64,000 bases of DNA from Cystobacter fuscus (GTDB taxonomy: Bacteria; Myxococcota; Myxococcia; Myxococcales; Myxococcaceae): positions 9,424,001 to 9,488,000 of the forward strand of contig NZ_CP022098.1 in the NCBI RefSeq assembly GCF_002305875.1. The letters are read 5' to 3'. The notes under the pieces were generated by a model that saw only the letters and a program-made list of their open reading frames with translations, was not told the origin of the DNA and did no database searches. Shown piece by piece: positions 50,301 through 61,700 of this stretch (its first letter is position 1; each line of letters starts with the position of its first letter). A program made the translations under genes and the position numbers.

Positions 50301-53300
50301 CCCAGGATGGAGGACACCACGTCCAGGGGACGCTCCAGCCCGAGCGCCACGACGGACTCGGGGCCCACGCCCTGGCGGCGCAGCAGGTGGGCGATGCGGT
50401 GGGCGCGCGTGCACAGCTCCCGGTACGACAGCACCACGGTGGCATCGGCCAGGGCGGGCGCGTCGGGAGTCCGGGCGGCCTGCTCCTCGAACAGCGCCCA
50501 CACGGTGGTGGCGTCCGCGCGAGGGAGCGGCGGATTCCACTCCGTGAGCAGACGCTGGCGCTCGGCGTCGGACAGGAGCGACAGCGCGGAGAGCCGCTGC
50601 TCCGGCCTCTGGGTGATGCCCTCCAGCAGGCGCAGGAAGTGCTCGCCCATGCGGGCGATGGTGGCCGCGTCGAAGAGGTCGGTGTTGTACTCGAGCCCGG
50701 CCCCCAGGCCCTCCGGGCCCTCGCGCATCTCCAGCACGAGGTCCATCTTGGAGGCGCCCATGTCCAGCTCCATGCCACTCAAGGTGAGCCCCGCGAGCTT
50801 CACCGTGGGCATGGGCGTGTTGTGCAGCACCAGCATCGTCTGGAAGAGCGGCGAGTGGCCGAGGTCTCGGGTGACGTTCAGCGCGTCCACGAGCTTCTCG
50901 AAGGGCGTGTCCTGGTGGGCGAAGGCGCCCAGGGAGGTGGTGCGCACGCGGCCCAGCAGCTCCAGGAACGTCGGGTCTCCAGAGAGCCCGGCGCGCAGGA
51001 CCACCGAGTTGATGAAGCAGCCGACGAGGGGCTCCAGCTCGGGCCGGTCGCGGCCCGCCACGGCGGTGCCCACCGCGAAGTCCTCCTGCCCGCTGTAGCG
51101 CGACAGGAGCAACTGGAAGGCGGCCATGAGCACCATGAAGGGCGTGGCCCCCTCGCGTCGGGCGAGCGCTCCCAGCGAGTCGGCGAGGCTCCGGGGCACG
51201 CTGAAGTGGTGCCGGGCGCCCCGGTACGTCTGCACCGCCGGCCGGGGACGGTCCGTGGGCAGGCGCAGCATGGGCACGTCGGCCAGCGTCTCCTTCCACC
51301 AGGACACGCCCGCGTCCAGGGCGGGGCCACGCATCCACTGGTGCTGCCACGCGGCGTAGTCCGCGTACTGCACGGGCAGCTCGGGCAGCGGCGCCGGAGC
51401 ACCCTTGACGAAGGAGGCATACAACACGGCCAGCTCCTTCATCATCACGCCCGCGGACCAGCCATCGGAGACGATGTGGTGCGGGGTGACGAGCAGCACG
51501 TGCTCCGTGTCGTGCACGCGCAGCAGCGCCGTGCGCAACAGCGGCCCCGCGGACAGCTCGAAGGGACGCCGGGCCTCCTCGCGGGCCCACCGGGCGATCG
51601 CCGCTTCACGCTCGCCGGAGTCCTCCAGCACCGTGCGCTCCAGGGGCACGGACAGCGAGGGGGCGATGTGCTGGACGGGACCGGAGTCCTCCAGGGAGAA
51701 GGTGGTCCGCAGGGCCTCGTGGCGGCGCACCACCTCGGCGATGGCTCGCTCCAGCGCGGAGACGTCCAGGTTCCCGCTCAGACGGATCGCGGACGCGTTG
51801 TTGTAGGCCACGTTCCCGGGCTCGAGCTGATCCAGGTACCACAGCCGCTGCTGGGCGAAGCTGAGCGGCAGGGACTGCTCCCTCGGCACGCGGGTGATGG
51901 GGGGAGGGCCCTCGGCACGGGAACCCTGCTCCCCGCGAGCGGCGGGAGCCGGAGACCGGGCGGGAGCCGGACGGGGCGCCGAGGAGGGCTTCGCCTCGAG
52001 CAGCTCCACGGAGCCGTCGGCGCGCAGGCGGGCGCGCTGCCCCGTGGTGAGCAACCGCGCGCCCACCTCGGACGGATGGGGCACGAGCCGATCGCGCGTG
52101 GCCTCCGGGGCCAGCCAGAAGCCCTGGGGCACCCAACCCCCGCCCACGGCCAGCGCTCCGGCCACGCCCACGGGAACGGGCTGGCCTCGCGAGTCGAGCA
52201 CCTGGAGCCGCACATGCGCCGGAGGAGGCGGAAGGATGGAGGGCTCCGGACTCGCCTCGGGACGCACGGGCAACCAGGTGCCGGGCCCGAACGCGTGCTC
52301 ACGGCGCACCACTTCCACCCCGGCCGCGCGAGCGAGCGAGGCGGCCAGCTCGGGAGCCACCCCGTCGACGAGGAGCCGGCGCACCGGACGGAGCGCCTCG
52401 GCCACTCCGGGCATCGCGACGAGCGCGCGGGCCAGCGCGGGCGTGCAGTGCAGGTGGGTGACCCCCGCGTCGCGCACGAGCGCCAGCAGGGCCTCCATCT
52501 CCGCGCCGCTCTCGTGCAGCACGACGGTGGCCGGGCCGGTGTCCTCGGGCTGGGAGCGCCGCCGCAAGGCGTCCAGGTGCGGCAGGCTGCCCAGCGTCGC
52601 CTCGGTGCTCGCGCCGAAGTCCACGAGGCAGGCCAGCTCGTCCACGTCCAGCCGCCGCACCCGCTCGATCATCGGGAGGCAGGACTCGGGCGTGCCGAAC
52701 AGGCCGCCGTCCTCCAGGTAGCGCTCGAGCCCGTGCTCCAACAGCGCGTCCATGTCCCCGGGCGTCAGCGCGCGCGGATCCACCTTCAACCCCTGGCTCG
52801 CGGCGAAGCCACTGAAGATGTCCACCGAGCCGCGGAAGTAGCGCAGCAGGGGCTCGCGCACGGTGCGGCGCACCTCGGCCACGTCCGAGCCCACGAAGGT
52901 GTGGATCATCAGGCTCACGTGGCCCCGGCCGGGACCATGCCCGTGCTGCCGCCACGCCTCGCGGTAGAGCGCCACCTTCTCCGCGAGCGAGTCGAGCTGC
53001 TGGCCCATCAGGTTGGTGAGCACGTGGGCGCCCATCTCCCCCGCGAGCCGGAAGGTGTCGGGGCTGCCCGCGGCCGTCAGCCAGAAGGGCAGCTCGGCCT
53101 GCACGGGACGGGGCCGGATGGAGATCTCCACCTCCTGGCCATCGCCGTTGCGGCGGCGCACCGAGCCGCCCCGCCACAGGTGGCGCACCGCCTCGATGCC
53201 GCGCAGCATGATCTCCTTGCGGCGCGCGTAGTTATCGGGAGCGAAGACGAAGTCGTTCGCATGCCACCCCGAGGCGAACGACACGCCCGCGCGGCCTCCG

Positions 53301-56300
53301 GAGAGGTTGTCGATCATCGCCCACTCCTCCGCGACCTGGATGGGGTCGTGCAGGGGGATGACGACGCTGCCGGCGCGGATGCCGATGCGCTCGGTGACGG
53401 TGGCGATGCCCGCGCCGGTGATGGCGGGGCTCGGGTAGAGGCCACCGAAGGCGTGGAAGTGGCGCTCGGGCGTCCAGATGGCCGAGAACCCATGCGTGTC
53501 GGCGAAGCGGGCACCGTCGAGCAGGAGCTGGTACTTGCGCCGGCCGAGCCCATCCTCGTCGTTGGCGAAGTACGAGAGGCTGAAGTCCAGCGCGCGGCGG
53601 GACGAAGCCCCCCGCCCCACCGGCACGAACCGCGAGTGAGGGGACTCGGGAGGAAGGACGACCCGCAGGCCCCGGCTCAGGGCCCAGAGCACCTCCAGGC
53701 CGCCTCCGTGCACACCGGGCTCCTCGGACCAGAGCCACGCGCCCCCGGGCGCCGAGCCCTGCGCCTCATCGAGCGCGTGGAGCAGGTGCGCCACGGTGCG
53801 GTGCGTGTGGATGCCCTGGAGCGGAGCCCCGGAGGCACTGGCCAGGGGCTCGAGGCACACCATGGCCCCGGCGTCCGGAGTGGCCCGGGGGAGCGGCGCC
53901 AACGAAGCGGTGTCCACCTCGGACAGCGCATCCACGCGCAGCACCCGGGAGGCGTCGAGCACCAGACTCGTCTGGAGCCGCGAGTGCGTGAGCAGCAGCG
54001 GGGGCTCCACGCCTTCGGGAGAGAGCGAGGCCAGCTCGCGAAGCCGCGCGGGAGGCAGGAGGACCCAGGCCCCACCGGCCTCCATCACGGACCAGAGGGC
54101 CACGAGCCGCTCGGCCGAGGGCTCCAGGCACACGGCGACGAGCCGCCCCGGACCCACGCCCCGCTGGACGAGCAGCCGGGAGAGTCGCAGGGACTGATCG
54201 CGCAGCTCGCGCCAGGTGAAGCTCCGGACACCAGCGAGGACGGCGAGCGCCTCGGGAGCGAGCGAAGCCTGTTGCGCGAGCAGGGCCGGCAGGGGCGTCA
54301 CCTCGGGAGCCGGGAGCGGAGTGGCGGCCGGAGGGCGCTCGGCGTCGGTGAGCAGGGGCAGCGCGGAGAGCCGCTGGTGCGGGTCGGCCACGGCGGCGTC
54401 GAGGAGCGCCTCGAGGTGGCCGAGCAGCCGGTCGATGGTGGGCGGCTCGAACAGCTCGGCGGCGTATTCGAGACTGCCCTCGAAGCCGTGCTCGCCCTCG
54501 CCCATGAAGATGGAGAGGTGGGAGAGCGTGGCGCCGAACTGGGCGGGCACGTCCGGCACGTCCACGAGCTTCAGCCGGAGGCCGGACAGCTCCATGCTCG
54601 AGGGGAAGCCGGCGTGGAGGACGAAGAGCGCGTCGAACAGGCGGGCGCGCTCGGGATCCTTGGCGGGCTCCAGCTCGCGCACGAGGTGCTCGTAGGGGAT
54701 GTCCGGGTTCGCGTAGGCGCCGAGCGTGGTGTCGCGCACGCGGGACAGCAGCTCCAGGAAGGAGGGGTCTCCCGAGAGGTCCGTGCGCAGGGGGACGGCG
54801 TGGGCCACGTAGCCGATGAGCGGCTCCAGCTCGCCCCGGGTGCGGTTGCCGATGGGCGTGCCCACGACGATGTCCTCGTGTCCCGCGTAGCGGGCCAGCA
54901 GCGCCTTGAAGGCGGCCAGGAGGATCATGAAGTCGGTGAAGCCCTCGCGCTGGCCGAGCGCGTGGACGGCGTTGGTGAGGCGGCGGGAGAAGCCGAACAC
55001 GCGGCGGGTGCCGAGGAGCTGGCGGACGGAGTCCCGCGGACGGTCCACGGGCAGCGCGAGCGGAGCGGGAGGCCGCGCCATGCGCTCGGTCCAGTAGGCG
55101 TGCTGGGAGGCGAAGGCGCCCGAGGCCAGGGCCCGGCGCTGCCAGGCGGCGTAGTCCAGGTACTGCACGGACAGGGGCGGAAGCGGCGAGGGCTGGCCCT
55201 GGACGAAGGCCCCGTAGAGCGCCGCCAGCTCGCGCACGAGCACCACCATGGACAAGGTGTCCGAGACGACATGGTGCACGGTGGCGAGCAGCAGGTGGAC
55301 GTCCGTGTCGATGCGCACGAGACCCGCGCGGATGACGGGACCTTTCTCCAGGGAGAAGGGCCGGGCCGCCTCCTCGCGGGCGAGCCGCAGCGCCTCGGCC
55401 TCGCGCGCCTCCGGCGAACCTTCGAGCACGGTGACGGAGAGGGGCAGCGACAGCGAGGGGAGGACGCGGAGCACGGCGCGTCCGTCCACGGTGGCGTAGG
55501 TGGTGCGCAGGGCCTCGTGACGGCGGATGACCTCGGCGAGGCTCCGCTCCAGCACGGCCACGTCGAGCGAACCCGTCAGCCGCAGGGCCACGGGCATGTT
55601 GAGCACCGGGTTGCCGGGCACGAAGCGATCCAGGGCGCACACGCGCTCCTGGACGAAGGACAACGGCAGCTCGCCCTCGCGAGGAACGGGAACGAGCGGC
55701 GGCACCGGGACGCGGCCCACGCCGGGCCCCTGCTCCTTCAGGCGCGCCTCGATGCGCGAGGCGACCCCCGCCACCGTGGGGGCCTCGAAGAGATCGCTCA
55801 GCGGGAGCTGCACGGGGAAGGTCTCGCGCAGGCGCGTGAGCATCTGCGCGGCCATCAGCGAGTTGCCGCCCAGCTCCAGGAAGTTGTCATGGAGACCCAG
55901 GTCCGCGATGCCCAGCCGCTCGCGCCAGATCTCCATCACCTGACGCTCGATGTCGTTGCGAGGACCCTGCCCGGACGCGGCGACGGGAGCGGCGGCCGGA
56001 ATGACGGGAGCGGGCGCGGGAAGGGCCGGAGCGGGCGTGGGCGCCTCGGGCTCCAGCCAGCGGGACTCCAGGGCGAAACGCTGCCGCTCGAAGGGATAGG
56101 TGGGCAGGGACAGCCGCAGGCGCCGCTCGTGCGAGTAGAAGCGGTCCCAGCGCACCTCGAGGCCAGCGCTCCACAGCTCACCGAGCGCCTCCAAGAGTGT
56201 GGCCTGCTCGGACGCGGAGCCACCCGCGCGAGGCAGCGACGGCACGGCGAGGGCACCGGACTGTCCCCGCAGGCGCGTGCGGGAGAGACCGGTGAGGGAC

Positions 56301-58729
56301 TGATCCGGCCCCACTTCCACGAAGAGGGAGTACCCCTCGCGCAGCAGGGTCTCGAGGCCCTCGGCGAAGCGCACGGGCTCGCGCATCTGCCGAGCCCAGT
56401 AGGAGGGATCCGTGGCCTCCTCGGCGCGGATCCACGTCCCGGTGAGGCTGGAGACATAGGGGCGCTGGGGCGGAGACAGGCGCAGTCCCGCGAGCACCTC
56501 CTGGAGCGGAGCCATGAGCGGCTCCACGGCGGCCGAGTGGAAGGCCTGGCGCGTGGGCAGGCGCATCGTGCTCACCTTCCGGCCCGCGAACTCCCGCTCC
56601 AGGGCCTCGATCTCCTCGACGGGGCCGGACACGACCCAGCGCGAGTCGCCATTGAGGGCGGCCAGCGAGAGCCCACCCACCAGGAGCGGACGCAGCACCT
56701 CCTCGGAGCAGGCCACGGCGGTCATCGCGCCCGGGGGCATGGAGGCCATCAACCGGCCGCGCGCCACCACGAGCTTCAGCGCGTCCTCCAGGGACAACAC
56801 ACCCGCGAAGCACGCGACGGCGTACTCGCCCAGGCTGTGTCCGAGCAGGGCATGGGGCTCGATGCCCCAGTGCATCCAGAGGTGGGCCAGCGCGTACTCC
56901 ACGGAGAAGAGCGCGGGCACGGCGTAGCGGGGATCCGCGAGGGCCTCACGCGCCGGGGATTCCTGTCCGGGCGCCGGGTACAAGAGCGAGCGCAAGTCCC
57001 GGCCCAACAGGGACGCCAGCGGCTCGAGGCACGCGTCGGCGTGCTCCCGGAAGACGGGCTCGGAGACGTACAGCTCGCGCGCCATGCCCACGGACTGCGC
57101 GCCCTGGCCGGGGAACAAGAAGACCACGCGTTGCTCGCGGGCGGCCTCCAGGTGGGAAAGGCTCCGGGCCGTGGGGGGCGACTTCAACCGGGCGGCGAGC
57201 GAGGCCACGTCCTCCACGACGAGGGCGCGCCGGTGCTCGAAGCCCTTGCGACCCACGGCGCGGGTGAAGGCCAGGTCCGCGACGTCCACGCCGGGGTGGG
57301 CGTCCAGGTGGGCGGCCAGCTCACGCGTCATCGCCTCCAGGGCGGAGGGAGTGCGGGCCGAGAGCGTGACGAGCTGCCGGGAGCGGGTGCTCGGCTGCCG
57401 GGCCACGAGTGGGGCCTCGCCGAGGATGGTGTGCGCGTTGGTGCCGCCGATGCCGAAGGAGCTGACGCCCGCGAGTCGGGGCCGCTCGCCGCGCTTCCAG
57501 TCCTGGCGGCCGGTGAGGACGAAGAAGGGGCTCGCCGCGAAGTCGATGGCGGGGTTGGGGCGCTCGAAGTGGAGGCTGGGCGGGAGCTCCTCGTGGTGGA
57601 GCGCGAGCGTGGCCTTGAGCAGGCCGGCGATGCCCGCGGCGGTGTCCAGGTGCCCGATGTTCGTCTTCACCGAGCCGAGCGCGCAGAAGCGCTGGGCGTC
57701 CGTGTCGCGGCGGAAGGCGCGGGTGAGCGCGGCGATCTCTATCGGATCCCCGAGCGGCGTGCCGGTGCCGTGGGCCTCCACGTAGTCGATGTCCCCCGCG
57801 CTGGCGCCGGCATAGGCGAGCGCCTCGGAGATGACGTCGGACTGGCCCTCGACGCTGGGGGCGGTGTAGCCGACCTTGAGGTGACCATCGTTGTTGATGG
57901 CCGAGCCCTTGATGACGGCGTAGACGTGGTCCCCATCGCGCAGCGCGTCCGCGAGCGGCTTGAGGACGACGACGCCCACGCCGTTGCCGCTGATGGTGCC
58001 CTGGGCGCGCGCGTCGAAGGCGCGGCAGTGCCCGTCGGGGGAGAAGATCATCCCCTCCTGGAAGAGGTAGCCGGTGCGCTGGGGAAGGGAGATGCGCACG
58101 GCGCCGGCCAGGGCGATGTCGGACTGCCGCATCAGCAGGCTCTGGCAGGCCATGTGGACGGAGACGAGGCCGGTGGAGCAGGCGGTGTAGAGCGCCATGC
58201 TCTCGCCGCGCAGCTTGAGCTTGAAGGAGACCTTGGTGGTGGCGTTCTCGGCGGTGGTGGTGCCGAGCGCCTCGAAGAGGGCGGCGGGCTCCTTGCGCAC
58301 CTGTCCGAGCAGGGACAGCACGTGGTTGGACTGGCCCACGCCGGCGTAGAGGGCGATCTTCCCCGGGAAGCGGCCGGGCTCGTACGCGGCGTCCTCGAGC
58401 GCGGCCCAGGCGCACTCCAGGAAGACGCGCTGCTGGGGATCCATCCACATCGCCTCGCGCGGGGCGATGTCGAAGAAACCGGCGTCGAAGAGGTCGGCGC
58501 CCTCGAGCACACCGCCGGCGCGCACGAAGTCCGGGTGCGAGCGCAACGCGTCCGGGACGAGCGGCGATGATTCCAGCTCGTCCTCGCGGAAGCGGGAGAT
58601 GGACTCGACGCCCTGGCGCAGGTTGCTCCAGAAGGCGTGCACGTCCGAGGCACCGGGGAAGCGCCCCGCCATGCCGATGATCGCGATGTCGTTGCCGCTC
58701 CCCTCATCCATCGACTGCTGATCAGCCAT
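47327..58729 (-). CDS. PKS-NRPS synthase 2: KS-AT-ACP-C-(A*-monooxygenase)-C-A-T-E
   Basis: This 3800-residue hybrid enzyme has a KS at 10-430 with the triad Cys184 (TACSTG), His320, His360; an AT at 520-830 with Ser632 in GHSLGE and QAFHS, indicating malonyl-CoA; and an ACP Ser957. No KR, DH or ER is present, so the beta-keto group is kept unless modified. C1 spans ~1025-1460 (HHVVSDT). A decayed A domain occupies ~1475-1705 and 2060-2270, its phosphate loop replaced by [11 protein letters not shown]. It is split by a luciferase-like FMN monooxygenase (~1705-2055; [31 protein letters not shown]) and followed by no carrier. C2 is 2277-2700 (HHIVSDG), A2 2740-3230 (hand-read code DAAGCGEIWK, unassigned), T ~3280, E 3335-3790. 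It overlaps the upstream gene by 8 bp and the downstream gene by 4 bp. The product residue from A2 should be D-configured. Confidence 0.93.
52560..53615 (-). other. Luciferase-like monooxygenase domain embedded in degenerate A domain
   Basis: This segment of synthase 2 (residues ~1705-2055) begins [17 protein letters not shown] and continues with [40 protein letters not shown] and [20 protein letters not shown]. This is the pattern of the MupA/Atu3671-type luciferase-like monooxygenases found inside natural-product synthases (TIGR04020-type). With FMNH2 and O2 such domains hydroxylate a carrier-bound intermediate. The flanking A-domain halves lack the nucleotide loop and the catalytic C-terminal lysine region, so this unit probably only oxidises. 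A nearby substrate is the ACP-bound beta-keto chain. Confidence 0.85.
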
Positions 58730-61700
58730 TGCCTCGGTTACCTCTCGGGTTGCGGCGCTGGAGGGCCTGACGGCGGGCCTCGGCGCGATCCTGGTGGGGG
58801 GTGGAGTCGGACGGGGGTGGAGATGAAGGGCCCAGGCGCCGGGCGAGCGCGTGGACGGTGGGGTGCTCGAAGAAGTGGGTGATGGGCACGTCCTGCTTCA
58901 GCTCCTCGCGCAGCAGGGCACGGGCACGGACCACGGTGAGCGAGCTGCCGCCGAGGTCATCGAAGAAGTGCTCGTACAGGCCCACGCCCTCATGACCGAG
59001 CGCCTGGCTCCACGCGCGTGCAATGGACACCTCGAGCGGAGTGCGCGGCGCGACGAAGGAGGCGGAGCGGCCCGGAGGCTGGGGAGGCGGGAGGGCACGC
59101 GTATCCACCTTGCCATGGGGCGTGAGCGGCAGGGCCTCCAGGGGGACGAAGGCGGCGGGGAGCATGTGCTCGGGCAGACGCGAGCGAAGCCGCTCACGCA
59201 CCTCGCGGCCCTCGGGGAGCGGGGAGGCGCCGGGGACGAGGTACGCCACGAGCCGGGTCTCCCCGTCCGCGCCCTTCCAGGGACGCACGAGCGCCTGCCG
59301 GGCCCCGAGCACCTCCAGGAGCGCGGCCTCGATTTCACCGGGCTCCACGCGCATGCCGCGCAGCTTCACCTGGGCATCCGCGCGGCCGAGGTACTCCAGC
59401 GCGCCATCCACCCGCCAGCGCACCACGTCGCCGGTGCGGTACAGGCGCGCGCCGGGCTCGCGGGCGAAGGGATGGGGAACGAAGCGCTCGGCGGTCAGCT
59501 CCGGCCGGCCGAGATAGCCGCGAGCCACGCCCGGGCCGCCCACGTACAGCTCACCGGCCACGCCAGGGGGCACGGGCCACAGGGCCGCGTCCAGCACGTA
59601 CACCTGGGTGTTGCCCAGCGGCCCGCCGATGGGAGGAGGACGCGCCTCGTCCGCGCGGCACTCGGCCCACGAGGCGCACACCGTCACCTCGGTGGGCCCG
59701 TAGGCATTGAGGAAGCGCCGGCCCGGAGCCCACCGCGCCACCAGCTCCACCGGGCACGCCTCGCCCGCGGAGATGACGGTGCGCAGCGTCTCCAATCCCT
59801 CGAGGGGCAGCAGCGCGAGCACGGAGGGAGGCAGCGTGGCCGTGTCCACCCTCCCCTCCACCAGCGTGCGCTTGAGCCCCTCGCCCACGAGCAGCTCGCC
59901 CGCGGCGGGGAAGATCAGCGCCGCGCCCGCGGCCACCGCCATCAGGAACTCGGAGATGGACGCATCGAAGCCGAGCGGCGCGAACTGGAGCACGCGGCTG
60001 CCCTCGGCGAGCCCGAAGACGCGCCACTGGGTGTGGGCCAGGTGGAGCGCCCCCCGGTGCGTCAGCTCGACGCCCTTGGGCCTGCCGGTGCTGCCCGAGG
60101 TGTAGATGACATACGCGGCGTGCTCGGCACCGGCCGCGCTCTCCAGCGGGCCCGCCGCGTCGTCTCCGGGCTCGTCCAGCCGCAGCACGCGAACGCTCGG
60201 GGGGACCCGGCAGCGCTCGCCCAGGCCCGCGCGCGTCACCACCACGAGGGGCCGCGAGTCCTCCACCATCCACTCCAGCCGCTCGCGGGGCTGCACCGCA
60301 TCCAGCGGCACGTACACGCCACCCGCGAGCTGCACGCCCCAGAAGGCCACGCCCACGTCCACGCCCCGCTCCAGCAGCACGCCCACGCGCACCTCGGGGC
60401 CCACGCCCTCGCGCCGCAGCCGGTGACCGAGCCTCCGGGCCCGAGCCTCCAGCTCGCGGTAGTCCAGCCGCTCGGCGCCGCACACCAGCGCCTCCTGGCC
60501 GGGGGAGCGCCGCGCCCGCTCCATCAACAATCCCGCGAGGTTGCCCTCGGCCACGTCCACGCGGGGACCTTCGCTCCAGGAGCCCAGCACCCGGGCGCGC
60601 TCCTCCGCGTCCAGCAACTCCGCTGCTTCCACCGGGCGCTCGGGGGACTCCACCAGACTCGCGAGCAGCGACACGAAGTGCCGGGCCATGCGCGCGGCCG
60701 TGGAGGGCTCGAAGAGGTCCGAGCAGTACTCCCACGAGCCGCCCAGCCCCTCGCCCGTCTCGGCCATCATCAGGGTGAGGTCGAACGCCGCGCCGCGAGT
60801 CGAGACCGGCAGGGACTCGAGGGTCAGGGGACCCAGACGCATGCGCGCGCCGGCCTCGCCGAGTGCGAAGGCGGAGAGCGGCCCCGGGTCTCCGGGAAGG
60901 TGGCCGCGCTGGAGGACGAACATGGCCTGGAAGAGGGGCGAGCGCCCCGGCTCACGCGAGGGCTGGAGCTGCTCGACGAGCCGGGCGAAGGGCCACTCCT
61001 GGTGCTCGAGCGCCTCCAGCACGGTGGTGCGAACCTGGGAGATGAGCTGGGCGAAGGAGAGCCCCGGCGGGAGCGAGGCGCGCAGGGCCACGGGGTTGAC
61101 GAGATAGCCCACGAGCCGGGCCAGTTCCGGGCGGGCGCGGCCGGCGGTGGGCGAGCCCACGAGGAGGTCCTCCTGGCCGGTGTAGCGGCGCAGGAAGGCG
61201 AAGAAGGCCGCGAGCAGCACCATGTACGAAGTGGCGCCATGCTCCCGCGCGAGTGCCTTCACGCGCGCGGTGGTCTCCGGGCCCACGTGGAACGGGAGCG
61301 AGTCACCCCGGAAGGACTGGAGCCGGGGCCGGGGGTGATCCAGGGGAAGCGCCAGGGCGGGCAGCTCTCCGCCAAGACGGGAGCCCCAGAAAGCACGCAG
61401 AGCCTCGCCCCTCGGGCCCGCGAGCCGCGCCGAGAGAGCCTGGATCGCCGCGACGGGCTCGGGTGCACCCGGAGGCAAGACGGCGGAAGTGCCCCCCGTC
61501 TCCGCCGAGTAGAGCGCGCCCAGTTCCTCCACCATCACCGCGAGCGACCAGAAGTCGGTGACGAGGTGGTGTATCGCGAGCAGCAGCACGTGTGAGTCCG
61601 CGCCCCGGGAGAACAGCAGGACGCGCATCAACGGACCCTGGGCGAGGTCGAAGGGCCGGCGCGCCTCGGCATCGAGCCGGGCCTCCAGCGCGGACTCACT

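Noticed and set aside
49610-58570. A 2986-codon open frame on the plus strand antisense to synthase 2
   Set aside because: It mirrors the codon-position GC bias of the minus-strand PKS-NRPS gene, has Arg/His/Gly-rich low-complexity translation and no recognisable domain.
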